Below are positions 50,374 to 58,559 of a stretch of 64,000 nt of DNA, one piece after another. A program made the position numbers and the translations under genes. The notes beneath the pieces are model-generated. The model was not told the DNA's origin, did no database searches, and saw nothing but the letters and a program-made list of their open reading frames with translations. Source of the DNA: JAFECT01 sp964432415 (lineage in GTDB: Bacteria > Pseudomonadota > Alphaproteobacteria > Caulobacterales > Caulobacteraceae); assembly GCA_964432415.1 (NCBI GenBank), contig CAYSNW010000009.1:1-64000 (forward strand), read 5' to 3'. Positions within the stretch are counted from its first letter, which is position 1. The number at the start of each line of letters is the position of its first letter.

Positions 50374-50881
50374 CGGGAAGCTCCTCTTCCGGCTGCGGCG
50401 CCTTGCGGAACACTGCGACGAAGCTGATCAGGGCGGTCAGGGCCAGGCCCGCGCACCAGACCAGACGCGCCGGCACGATGGGCAGGCCCAGCAGGTCGCT
50501 CTTCTCGTTCTGGCTCCAGACATCCAGCGTCAGCCAGGCGTCGCCCGTCAGGAGCGCGATGAACACCGCGGCGGTGAGCAGGTCCGAGATCCGCCCGACG
50601 ACGATCTGAGCGCCCTTGGGCAGGCGGCTGGTGACCAGGTGCACGGCGGCATGGGCGCCGCGCAACGTCGCGATGACCAGGGCCGAGGCGATGGCCGCGG
50701 TGACGCAGACCTGGACGATCTCGATGGCGCCCGTGACGCGAAAGCCGATGTGGCGTCCGAGCACGCTGGCGAAATCCACCAGCATGGCGGCGACCAGCGC
50801 CGCGGAGCCGATGGCGATCGGGACGCCGGTCAGCAGACCCGCGCGAGAGCCCGATTGTTGAGGACGCACGCCCTCTTCCAT
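50363..50881 (-). CDS. dctQ: TRAP transporter small permease
   Basis: A 172-residue, four-span DctQ membrane subunit (VPIAIGSAALVAAMLVDFASVLGR, GAIEIVQVCVTAAIASALVIATL, DLLTAAVFIALLTGDAWLTL, LVWCAGLALTALISFVAVF). The ATG at 50881 has AGGAAG upstream. It is the first gene of a ten-gene minus-strand run that reaches 40576, and faces the CoA-transferase gene at 51053 across a 171-base gap with two dyads. Confidence 0.92.
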   Translation of the reverse strand: MEEGVRPQQSGSRAGLLTGVPIAIGSAALVAAMLVDFASVLGRHIGFRVTGAIEIVQVCVTAAIASALVIATLRGAHAAVHLVTSRLPKGAQIVVGRISDLLTAAVFIALLTGDAWLTLDVWSQNEKSDLLGLPIVPARLVWCAGLALTALISFVAVFRKAPQPEEELPGEL

Positions 50882-50900
50882 GCCCGCTTCCTACCCTTTC

Positions 50901-50933
50901 GAGTGATAGTCGTCTGTCGAACTATCTTGACTC
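50901..50933. promoter_or_regulatory. GATAGT/ACTATC dyad before dctQ
   Basis: GATAGT (50905-50910) and ACTATC (50921-50926) are separated by ten bases, and GAGT/ACTC flank them. The half GATAGTT recurs at 50983 next to the MarR-type site. It is 24-52 bases upstream of the dctQ ATG, so it could be its promoter operator. Candidate only. Confidence 0.35.
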
Positions 50934-50985
50934 CCGTCGCTTCATGGCGCCGCCTCAGCGACGAAACAACTCGACGTTCCTGATA

Positions 50986-51000
50986 GTTTGTATTACATAC
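50986..51000. promoter_or_regulatory. MarR-type 15-bp operator, site A
   Basis: GTTTGTATTACATAC differs at one base from the perfect palindrome GTATGTATTACATAC found at 58484. It lies 53-67 bases before the CoA-transferase ATG at 51053 and about 105 bases before divergent dctQ, so it could control both. Recurrence in three gaps supports function; the binding protein is inferred. Confidence 0.7.
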
Positions 51001-51052
51001 TGTCTGCAACGCAAGCCAAATTGAATCGGCTGCACGGGTCGGGAGGATTTGA

Positions 51053-52237
51053 ATGCCGCAGGCGCTCGCCGGTCTTCGTGTTGTCGACTTCAGCCATGTC
51101 ATGGCCGGTCCCTTCGCGACCAACTTCCTGCGCCTGTTGGGCGCGGAAGTCATCAAGGTCGAGACCCCGGGCAAGGGCGACCTGTTCCGCAACTACGATC
51201 CGGACCCGCGCTACGAAGGCATGGCCCCGGCCTTCATCGCGGCCAACGCCGGCAAGAAATCCATCTGCCTGGACCTGAAGAACCCGGCCGACCTGGAGGC
51301 TGCGCGCCGCCTGATCGCCACCGCCGACATCGTGGTGGAGAACTTCCGCCCCGGGGTGATCGACCGCCTGGGCCTGGGTTACGAGACCTGCAAGGCGCTG
51401 CGCCCCGACATCATCTTCTGTTCCGTCTCCGGCTACGGCCAGGCCGGGCCCATGCGCGACTATCCCGCCATCGACAATGTGGTGCAGGCGACCGCCGGCG
51501 TGATGAGCGTCTCCGGCGAGGCGGAAGGCCCGCCCGTCCGCATGGGCGTGCCGATGGTCGACACCTACACTGGGACCCTGGCGGCGCTGGCGATCCTGGG
51601 CGCCGTCGTTCAGCGCGAGCGTTTCGGCGAAGGCCAGTTCATCGACGTGTCGATGTTCGACGCCTCCCTGGTCATGCTGGCTGCGGCGGTCACCCCGTTC
51701 CTGGTCAAGGGCGAGGTGCCCCAGCGCACCGGCAACACCGGCTACAGCGCCCAGCCGACGGCGGGTCTGTTCCAGTGCAGCGACAGGTCGCAGATCTCGC
51801 TGGGCGTGGTGCAGCAGAACCAGTTCGAGGCCCTGTGCAAGGCGCTGGGCCAGCCTGACCTGATCGCTGACCCGCGCTTCGTCGACGTGCGCGCCCGGCG
51901 GGCCAACGCCCCCGCCCTCACCGCCATCCTGAATCAGGCCTTCGCCTCGACGACCGGCGAGGACTGGGAAGCCCGGCTGAGCGCCGTGGGCGTGCCCTGC
52001 GGCCTGGTGCGCGACGTGGGCCAGGCCTGCGGCCTCGAACAGCTCGACCAGCGCGGGCTGAAGCTGCCGATCCACATTCCGGGCCTGCCTGGCGGCGGCG
52101 ACGTGCAGGTATTGAACGCGGGCTTCCTGTTCGCCCACGACGGCCCGGGGGTGAGCGAGCCGCCGCCTACGCTTGGGCAGCACACGCAGGAGATTCTCGC
52201 GGAATTGGGCTTGAGCCCCCGGCGAGCCGCGAGCTAG
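51053..52237 (+). CDS. Family III (CaiB/BaiF) CoA-transferase
   Basis: A complete 394-residue CoA-transferase: LAGLRVVDFSHVMAGPFAT, LGAEVIKVETPGKGD, VVENFRPGVIDRLGLGYE and the catalytic Asp segment RMGVPMVDTYTGTLAAL. ATG 51053 has GGAGG seven bases before it. It activates a carboxylic acid with CoA taken from another acyl-CoA. The stop shares the four bases CTAG (52234-52237) with the stop of the convergent marR gene. A MarR-type palindrome lies 53 bases before the start. Confidence 0.94.
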   Translation: MPQALAGLRVVDFSHVMAGPFATNFLRLLGAEVIKVETPGKGDLFRNYDPDPRYEGMAPAFIAANAGKKSICLDLKNPADLEAARRLIATADIVVENFRPGVIDRLGLGYETCKALRPDIIFCSVSGYGQAGPMRDYPAIDNVVQATAGVMSVSGEAEGPPVRMGVPMVDTYTGTLAALAILGAVVQRERFGEGQFIDVSMFDASLVMLAAAVTPFLVKGEVPQRTGNTGYSAQPTAGLFQCSDRSQISLGVVQQNQFEALCKALGQPDLIADPRFVDVRARRANAPALTAILNQAFASTTGEDWEARLSAVGVPCGLVRDVGQACGLEQLDQRGLKLPIHIPGLPGGGDVQVLNAGFLFAHDGPGVSEPPPTLGQHTQEILAELGLSPRRAAS

Positions 52238-52737
52238 CGGGTCTCGTCGAAGAAGACTTCGTAGAGCCGGTCCAGGGTCGCGTAGAGGCGCTCGCGTTCG
52301 CGCGCGGTCATCTGGTTGGTCACCGCCGCCTCGTTTTCCAGCGCGACCTCGTGCAGTTCGTTCAGGGTGGTTTCGCCCAGGGCCGTGATAGTCAGGGAAT
52401 GACGGCGCCGATCGCCCGCGACCCGGCCGCGCTGCACCCAGCCCCAGCGCTCCAGATCGTCGACCATGGCGGTGACCGAGGTGCGGTCGAAGCCGCCGAC
52501 CTCCGCCAGCTGAATCTGGGAAATGCCTGGATTGGCCGCGACGAGCGCGAGGGCGGAAAACTCCCCGGGCTTCAGGTCGCGGCTGGCCAGGCGCTCGCGA
52601 AAGCCCTCGGCCAGCCGGTTCTGGATACGGCGCAGGCGAAAGCCGATGACGTCGCCAAGCACGCCCAGGCGCGCGGGTTCACGGACCGGGCCGGGCGCGC
52701 GCGTCTTGCGCGAGGGGGAGGCGTCGTCTGCGGACAT
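52234..52737 (-). CDS. MarR-family transcriptional regulator 1
   Basis: A 167-residue winged-helix regulator: PGEFSALALVAANPGISQIQLAEVGGFDRTSVTAMVDDLERWGWVQR (helix-turn-helix and wing; key part FDRTSVTAMVDDLERWGW) followed by RVAGDRRRHSLTIT. ATG 52737 is chosen over an upstream frame. It is divergent from fadJ with a near-palindrome GTATGTATTATATAC between, so autoregulation is likely. MarR repressors of this kind (for example CouR, FerC) respond to aryl-CoA thioesters; that role here is inference. It shares its stop with the CoA-transferase gene. Confidence 0.92.
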   Translation of the reverse strand: MSADDASPSRKTRAPGPVREPARLGVLGDVIGFRLRRIQNRLAEGFRERLASRDLKPGEFSALALVAANPGISQIQLAEVGGFDRTSVTAMVDDLERWGWVQRGRVAGDRRRHSLTITALGETTLNELHEVALENEAAVTNQMTARERERLYATLDRLYEVFFDETR

Positions 52738-52859
52738 CGCAGGAGCCCATAGCACGGGATTCGCCTCGTTGGCGTGTCCAGGCCGCAATCGGGCGTTGCG
52801 TCCGCGCGCCGCTCCCAGGGAGCGCCGCGGCCGGGAGTCTCAAAAAACCGGTTCCATTT

Positions 52860-52874
52860 GTATGTATTATATAC
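52860..52874. promoter_or_regulatory. MarR-type 15-bp operator, site B
   Basis: GTATGTATTATATAC has one mismatch to the palindrome at 58484. It lies 72-86 bases before the fadJ ATG and 123 bases before the divergent marR ATG, and ACACATAC follows ten bases later as a possible extra half-site. Confidence 0.72.
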
Positions 52875-52945
52875 TAATTGAAACACATACAATTATGAGC
52901 GACGGCCCCCTCCCCGGCCGCCGCCGCAAGGGTGGAGACCGCACC

Positions 52946-55066
52946 ATGGAAAGCACCGTTTCCTTCGACGTCCGCGAGGGCGGCATCGCCGTCGCCCTGA
53001 TCAACCGCCCGCCGGTCAACGCCATCGACGCCTCGGTGCGGGCGGGCCTGTGGGACGCGGTCAAGCGCACGGAAGCGGATCCCGCGGTCAAGGCCCTGGT
53101 CGTGGCCTGCGCCGGGCGCACCTTCCTTTCGGGCGCGGACCTGGGCGAGCTCGGCTCCACCATTCGCGAACCCAACTACTACGACACCCTGGCCGCGCTC
53201 GAAGGCTGCTCCAAGCCGGTGATCGCCGCCCTGCACGGCACGGCGCTCGGCGGCGGGCTGGAGACCGCGATCTCCTGCCATTACCGGGTGGCGGTGAAGG
53301 AAGCCCGCGTCGGCATGCCGGAAATCACGCTCGGCATCATCCCCGGCGCCGGCGGCACCCAGCGCCTGCCGCGTCTGATCGGCGCCAGGGCCGCGCTCGA
53401 ATTCATGCTGGGCGGCGCCCTGATCTCGGCCGCCGAGGCCAAGGATCTCGGCCTGGTCGACGAGGTCGCCGAGGGCGATCCGGTCGAGGCGGGCGTGGCC
53501 TATGCGCGCCGCCTGGTCGCGGAGGGCGCGGGTCCGCGCCGCACCGGCGAACGCACGGCGGATGCGACCGGCTTCGACGAGGCCGGCATCGCTGCGAGCC
53601 TCGCCAAGTTCGCCCGGCCGTTGAAGGGCCGCACCACCCAGTTCGACTCGGTCAAGGTCGTGAAGGCCGCGGTCGAGAAGCCGCTCGCCGAAGGGCTGGC
53701 CTATGAGTGCGAGGTCTCCGCCGCCTCGCTGCTGACCACCGAATCCCTGGCGCTTCGCCACGTCTTCTTCGCCGAGCGCGAGACCGCCCGCATCCCGGGC
53801 CTGGGCGGCGAGGTCAAGGCCCAGCCGATCCGCAAGGCCGCCGTCGTCGGCGCCGGCACCATGGGCGGCGGCATCACCATGGCCTTCGCCGACTCCGGCG
53901 TGCCGGTGACCCTGGTGGACATCAACCAGGAGGCCCTGGACCGGGGCCTGAAGACCATCCGCGGCGCCTACGAAGCCACCGTCAAGCGCGGCCGCCTGAC
54001 CCCCGAGGCCCTGGAGCAGCGCATGGCGCTGATCTCCGGCGCCCTGTCGATCAACGAAGCCGCCGACGTCGACGTGGTGGTCGAGGCCGTGTTCGAGAAC
54101 ATGGAGCTGAAGAAGAAGGTGCTGGCCGAGCTCGACCGCGTGGTCCAGCCGAACGCCGTGCTGGCGTCCAACACCTCGACCCTGTCGATCACCGAACTGG
54201 CCTCGGTCACCAGCCGCCCGGCCAAGGTGGTCGGCCTGCACTTCTTCGTCCCGGCCAACGTCATGCGCCTGCTCGAGATCGTGCGCGGCAAGCAGACCTC
54301 GCTGGAGACCATCGCCACCGGCCTGGATGTCGCCAAGAAGCTGCGCAAGATCGGCGTGGTGGTCGGCGACGGCTTCGGCTTCGTCGGCAACCGCATGATG
54401 CTGGACGGCTACTTCCGCGAGGCCGAGCAGATGATGCTGGAAGGCGTCTCGCCCGACCGCATCGACCGGGTGGCGGAGGACTTCGGCTTCTCCATGGGCC
54501 CCAACCGGGTCAACGACATGGCCGGCGTCGATGTCGGGACCCGCACCCGCGAGGAACTGCTCAAGCGCGAGTCGCGCGCCGATCCCTATCACGTGGTCTC
54601 CGACGCCCTGACCGGGCTCGGGCGCCTGGGCCAGAAGTCCGGCGCCGGGGTCTATCGCTACGTCGAGGGCGACCGCACCCCGCACGTCGACCCGGAGGTC
54701 ACCGCGCTCGCGGCGAAGCTGGCGGCCGATCGCGGCATCGCCCCGCGCGAGGTCAGCGACGAGGAGATCCTGGACCGCCTGACCCTGCCGCTCATCAACA
54801 TCGGCGCCCAGATCCTGGACGAGGGCCTGGCCTATCGCGCCGGCGACATCGACGTGGTCTGGACCAGCGGCTACGGCTTCCCGCGCTGGCGCGGCGGCCC
54901 CATGTTCTATGCCGACACCCTCGGCGTGGCGAAGGTGGTGGAAAAGATCCGCGCCTATCACGCGAAGTTCGGCGCCTACTGGACGCCGGCGCCCCTGCTC
55001 GAGCGCCTCGCGGCCCAGGGCGGATCGTTCGCCGGCTGGGACTCGAAACTGGACCAGGCGGCGTAA
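52946..55066 (+). CDS. fadJ: Bifunctional enoyl-CoA hydratase/3-hydroxyacyl-CoA dehydrogenase
   Basis: A 706-residue multifunctional beta-oxidation enzyme. The N-terminal hydratase domain (about 1-200) shows HGTALGGGLETAISCHYRVA and PEITLGIIPGAGGTQRLPR with the catalytic glutamate region. The dehydrogenase domain starts near 290 with the NAD motif VVGAGTMGGGITMAFADSG, then NTSTLSITELAS and GLHFFVPA. The C-terminal helical domain has YGFPRWRGGP. ATG 52946 has GGAG upstream; the frame extends upstream without homology. It likely oxidises an aromatic or fatty acyl-CoA side chain with the thiolase and ligase next to it. Confidence 0.95.
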   Translation: MESTVSFDVREGGIAVALINRPPVNAIDASVRAGLWDAVKRTEADPAVKALVVACAGRTFLSGADLGELGSTIREPNYYDTLAALEGCSKPVIAALHGTALGGGLETAISCHYRVAVKEARVGMPEITLGIIPGAGGTQRLPRLIGARAALEFMLGGALISAAEAKDLGLVDEVAEGDPVEAGVAYARRLVAEGAGPRRTGERTADATGFDEAGIAASLAKFARPLKGRTTQFDSVKVVKAAVEKPLAEGLAYECEVSAASLLTTESLALRHVFFAERETARIPGLGGEVKAQPIRKAAVVGAGTMGGGITMAFADSGVPVTLVDINQEALDRGLKTIRGAYEATVKRGRLTPEALEQRMALISGALSINEAADVDVVVEAVFENMELKKKVLAELDRVVQPNAVLASNTSTLSITELASVTSRPAKVVGLHFFVPANVMRLLEIVRGKQTSLETIATGLDVAKKLRKIGVVVGDGFGFVGNRMMLDGYFREAEQMMLEGVSPDRIDRVAEDFGFSMGPNRVNDMAGVDVGTRTREELLKRESRADPYHVVSDALTGLGRLGQKSGAGVYRYVEGDRTPHVDPEVTALAAKLAADRGIAPREVSDEEILDRLTLPLINIGAQILDEGLAYRAGDIDVVWTSGYGFPRWRGGPMFYADTLGVAKVVEKIRAYHAKFGAYWTPAPLLERLAAQGGSFAGWDSKLDQAA

Positions 55067-55135
55067 CACCCACCGAATCAAGCGTTTGAGCTAGAGTTGG
55101 CGCCCGCGCTCGCCTTTTGTATGAACCGAGGTTCC

Positions 55136-55615
55136 ATGTCGCCCTCCACCGCACCGGCCCAAGCCTGGAGTCCCGACGACGAGTCCATGCTCGCCGTGGG
55201 CAATCTCGGCGATCTGCTGGGCTTTCACCTGCGCCTGGCGCAGACGGCCATGTACCGCGACTTCGCGACCTCGCTGGGCGCCCTGGACCTGACCCAGAAG
55301 CAGTTCGCCACCCTGTCGCTGATCAGCTCCAACCCCGGTGTGCCGCAGATCGCGCTCGCCAACCGGCTGGGCACCGACCGCGCCACCATGATGGCGGTGG
55401 TCGACCGGCTGGAGGGCCGCGGCCTGATCCTGCGCCAGCGCTCCACCACCGACCGGCGCCGGCAGGAGCTCTATGTTACGCCCCTGGGTGAGACGACGCT
55501 GGGCAAGGCCCGCGCCGCCATCATCGAGCACGAGCGGAAGTTCACCTCGCGCTTCACGCCGGAAGAGAACGCCGCCCTTCTCAAGGCGCTGCGCACCATC
55601 CACCGCCAGGACTGA
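55136..55615 (+). CDS. MarR-family transcriptional regulator 2
   Basis: A 159-residue MarR protein: MYRDFATSLGALDLTQKQFA, QIALANRLGTDRATMMAVVDRLEGRGL and RQRSTTDRRRQELYVT. It follows fadJ by 69 bases, and ATG 55136 has GAGG just before it; 55121 is a second possible start with no ribosome site. It is not closely identical to MarR 1 and lacks a copy of the 15-bp palindrome upstream, so it may have another regulon or assist. Confidence 0.9.
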   Translation: MSPSTAPAQAWSPDDESMLAVGNLGDLLGFHLRLAQTAMYRDFATSLGALDLTQKQFATLSLISSNPGVPQIALANRLGTDRATMMAVVDRLEGRGLILRQRSTTDRRRQELYVTPLGETTLGKARAAIIEHERKFTSRFTPEENAALLKALRTIHRQD

Positions 55616-55627
55616 AGTAACCGGGGC

Positions 55628-56836
55628 TTAGCGCCCCGACACCTCGATCAGCATCGCCAGCGACGAATCGCCGGCCGCACAGCCCTGGAACAGGCCGATG
55701 CCGCCGCCGCGGAGCGCCAGTTCCTCGATCAGCTCCACGATCGCGCGCATTCCGGTGGGCCCCTGCGGGTGGCCCCAGATCAGCGAACAGCCGAAGTTGT
55801 TGATCACGTCCGGGCTGGCGCCCGTGGCGCGGGCGAAGGCGATGTCGTTCACGGCGAACGGGTTATGCGACTTGATCGCGGCGATGTCGCCGATCTTGTG
55901 GCCGGTGCGGTCCAGCAGGGCCTTGGTGGCGAAGATCGGAGCCTCGGGCATGTAACCCAGGTCGGCGCGCGCCTGGCCGAAGCCCAGGATGCGCACCCGG
56001 ATCGAGGGATCGCGGCTCAGCGCCTGCGCCTTCTCCGGCGTGGTGATCACCATCCCGACATTGCCGTCCGCCGGATGGGTCTGGCCGCCGAAGGTGAGGG
56101 TGCCGCCTTCCTTGACCGGCTTGAGCTTGGCCAGGCCCTCGGCGGTGGTGGCGGTGACGCCCTCGTCGCCGTCGATGACCTTGTCCTCGCCCTTGAAGTT
56201 GGGCTTGGGCACCGAGAATGGCAGGGTCATGTAGCGCTTCTGGAACGCGCGGTCGTTGGCGAGCGCGTCCTGGTACTTGGCGTAGAGGCGCAGCACCGTC
56301 TCGTGCTGCTCCTCGGTGGAGATGCCGTACTTGCGCGCCACGTTCTCGGCCGTGTCGCCCATGGCGTGGCCGCCGATGGGGTCGTGGGAGAAGTTGTAGA
56401 GCACCTGGTCCTCGGTGGTCCCGGTGCCGCCCGGTCCGCGCGGGGCGGGGTAGTAGATGTGCGGCCCGTTGGAGCAGCGGTCGGCGGTGAGGGTCAGCGC
56501 CGTGGTGGCCAGGCCCGTCTGGATCTCGCTGGCCGCGGTCAGGATGGCGCGCACACCGGTGGCGCAGACCTGGCTGAGCGTCGGGCCCGCCACATGGGTC
56601 AGGCCGATGTCGTGCAGGGGCCAGGGGGCGCCGTAGAAGCTCTGGAACTGGGTGACGGTGATGCCCAGCACCCCGAAGTCGAAGACGTCGGGGCTGATCT
56701 GGCGCCGGGCCAGCTCGGCCTTGGCCACGTGGGCGGCGAACTTCATGGAGTGCAGGTGCTGGAACGACCCCTGCCAGCGGGCGAACGGCGTGGACCAATA
56801 GGCGCCGTAGGGGATTTCGACCTGATCAAAACTCAC
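55628..56836 (-). CDS. Thiolase-family acyl-CoA acyltransferase
   Basis: A 402-residue thiolase of the SCP-x-like type. The acylated cysteine is Cys91 in LSQVCATGVRAI, the base His is in SHNPFAVNDIAF, and the C-terminal cysteine is in GLFQGCAAGDSS. The GTG start at 56836 overlaps the acyl-CoA synthetase stop by four bases (GTGA), so they are translationally coupled. It probably cleaves the 3-oxoacyl-CoA made by the FadJ-type enzyme. MVxxGGxGxFxxCAGG-type features are slightly altered in the family. Confidence 0.92.
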   Translation of the reverse strand: MSFDQVEIPYGAYWSTPFARWQGSFQHLHSMKFAAHVAKAELARRQISPDVFDFGVLGITVTQFQSFYGAPWPLHDIGLTHVAGPTLSQVCATGVRAILTAASEIQTGLATTALTLTADRCSNGPHIYYPAPRGPGGTGTTEDQVLYNFSHDPIGGHAMGDTAENVARKYGISTEEQHETVLRLYAKYQDALANDRAFQKRYMTLPFSVPKPNFKGEDKVIDGDEGVTATTAEGLAKLKPVKEGGTLTFGGQTHPADGNVGMVITTPEKAQALSRDPSIRVRILGFGQARADLGYMPEAPIFATKALLDRTGHKIGDIAAIKSHNPFAVNDIAFARATGASPDVINNFGCSLIWGHPQGPTGMRAIVELIEELALRGGGIGLFQGCAAGDSSLAMLIEVSGR

Positions 56837-58395
56837 GTTGCGGACTCCGTCTGGGGGTCGCCCATCGCGCGGTCGCGCAGCAGGCCTTTCTGGACCTTGC
56901 CGGACGCGGTGCGCGGCAGGTCGTCGGTGAAGAGGATGCGGCGCGGCGCCTTGTAGCGGGCCAGCCGCGCGCGGCAGTGGTCGAGGATGGCGGCTTCGGT
57001 GACGGCGGCGCCGGGGGCGGCGATGACGAAGGCCAGGCCGCACTCGCCCCACTCGGGGTGGGGCAGGCCGACGATGGCGACTTCCGAGACGCCGTCGAGT
57101 TCGAGGATCGTGGCCTCGACCTCGGCCGGATAGACGTTCTCGCCGCCGGAAATGTACATGTCCTTGATGCGGTCGACGAGGAAGTAGAAGCCGTCCGCGT
57201 CGCGCCGGGCGGCGTCGCCGGTCCGGAACCAGTCATCGTGAAACGCGGCGGCCGTGGCCTCGGGATTGTTCCAGTAGCCGGGGGTGACGCTGGGGCCGCG
57301 CACCCAGATCTCGCCGACCTCGCCCGGTTCGACGTCGCGCCCCTCGGCGCCGACCAGCCTGACCTCGATGGCCAGGGACGGCAGGCCCGAGGAGCCGGCC
57401 TTGGCGTGGATGCGCGCGATATCGCCGATGGGCATGGTCATGCCGGTGCCGATCTCGCTCATGCCGAAGCCGTCGGCCATGGGCACGCCGAGCGCGGTCC
57501 AGGTCTGGACCGAGACCGTCGGATTGGGGGCGCCGCCGGTGCAGAGCGCCTTCAGCCGCGAGAAGTCGGTCGTGGGCCGGTCCGGGTGTTCGTACAGGCG
57601 CTGGGCCATCTGGGGCACGGCGAAGGCGTGGGTGATCCCGAGCGCGGGGTCATTGAGGCGCTTCAGCGTCTCGCCCGCGTCGAAGCGGTCGGAGATCAGC
57701 AGCACGCCGCCCTGCTGCAGCACCGAGCGCGAGGCGACATACAGACCCACGACATGGAACATGGGCATGTCGCAGAGCAGGACGCTATCGGAGGTCAACC
57801 CCACGGCCATGGAGAAGTTGACGCCGGTGAAGAAGCCGTTCTTCGCCGTGACGATCACGCCCTTGGGCTTGCCGGTGGTGCCGGAGGTGTAGAGCAGGGT
57901 CGAGGGCTGCTCCCAGTCGGCGGCCACGGGGGTCGCGGCGGGGGCAGTGTCGAACAGGGCCTGCAGAGTGTCGGCGGCGGGCGTGAGGCGCACCACCGGG
58001 GCGCCGGCCAGGCAATTCGTCAGGTCGCGGGCGACGTCGTCGAACTCGGCCTCATGCAGGAACAGGGCGGGGCGGGCGTCCTCGATCACCACCGCAAGCT
58101 CGGCGGCGGTGAGGCGCCAGTTGACCGGCTGGAAGATGGCGCCGGCCCGGGCGCAGGCGAAGTGCAGGACCAGGACCTCGGCGCTGTTGCGCGACAGCAT
58201 AGCCACCCGCTCGCCGGAGCAGGGCCCCAGCAGGCCGCTCAGCCAGCGCGCGCAGTCCGCGACACGGCGGTCGAACTGGGCGTAGGTGAAGCGTCGCCCC
58301 GAGGCCAGCTCGACACAGGCGGTCTTGTCCGCGCGCTGGGCGGCGTGGAAGGCGATGAAGTCCGGACCGCCGGCTCCGGCGCCTGGGTCTGCCAC
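56833..58395 (-). CDS. AMP-dependent acyl/aryl-CoA synthetase
   Basis: A 520-residue ANL-family ligase that makes an acyl-CoA via an acyl-adenylate. Motifs: LLYTSGTTGKPKGV (P-loop), GFGMSEIG, WFRTGDAARRDADGFYFLVDR and the C-terminal domain lysine in PRTASGKVQKG. I chose GTG at 58395, which has GGAG nine bases upstream, because the longer frame adds 41 residues unlike the family. It is 90 bases from the MarR-type palindrome at 58484. Possible substrates are cinnamate-type or other aromatic acids; none is proven. Confidence 0.94.
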   Translation of the reverse strand: MADPGAGAGGPDFIAFHAAQRADKTACVELASGRRFTYAQFDRRVADCARWLSGLLGPCSGERVAMLSRNSAEVLVLHFACARAGAIFQPVNWRLTAAELAVVIEDARPALFLHEAEFDDVARDLTNCLAGAPVVRLTPAADTLQALFDTAPAATPVAADWEQPSTLLYTSGTTGKPKGVIVTAKNGFFTGVNFSMAVGLTSDSVLLCDMPMFHVVGLYVASRSVLQQGGVLLISDRFDAGETLKRLNDPALGITHAFAVPQMAQRLYEHPDRPTTDFSRLKALCTGGAPNPTVSVQTWTALGVPMADGFGMSEIGTGMTMPIGDIARIHAKAGSSGLPSLAIEVRLVGAEGRDVEPGEVGEIWVRGPSVTPGYWNNPEATAAAFHDDWFRTGDAARRDADGFYFLVDRIKDMYISGGENVYPAEVEATILELDGVSEVAIVGLPHPEWGECGLAFVIAAPGAAVTEAAILDHCRARLARYKAPRRILFTDDLPRTASGKVQKGLLRDRAMGDPQTESAT

Positions 58396-58483
58396 GGTGA
58401 TGCTCCGCTGCGGACTCTTTCGCCCGCCTGGGTCTGCGTTTCCTCGGCCGCCGGATCGTTGATCGGTCTCGACGGGGAAAGTA

Positions 58484-58498
58484 GTATGTATTACATAC
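58484..58498. promoter_or_regulatory. MarR-type 15-bp operator, site C (perfect palindrome)
   Basis: GTATGTATTACATAC is a perfect inverted repeat around one central base. It sits between the divergent acyl-CoA synthetase (start 58395) and alpha/beta hydrolase (start 58560), so it can control both. This is the best copy of the three. Confidence 0.78.
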
Positions 58499-58559
58499 AA
58501 TATGGCAAGCCGGGACACAACGGCTTCTTTGGCCTCACACGGCCGATCCGGGAGGCCCG

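Noticed and set aside
52874..55081. 735-residue minus-strand frame opposite fadJ
   Set aside because: Shadow frame; fadJ motifs on the plus strand are complete.
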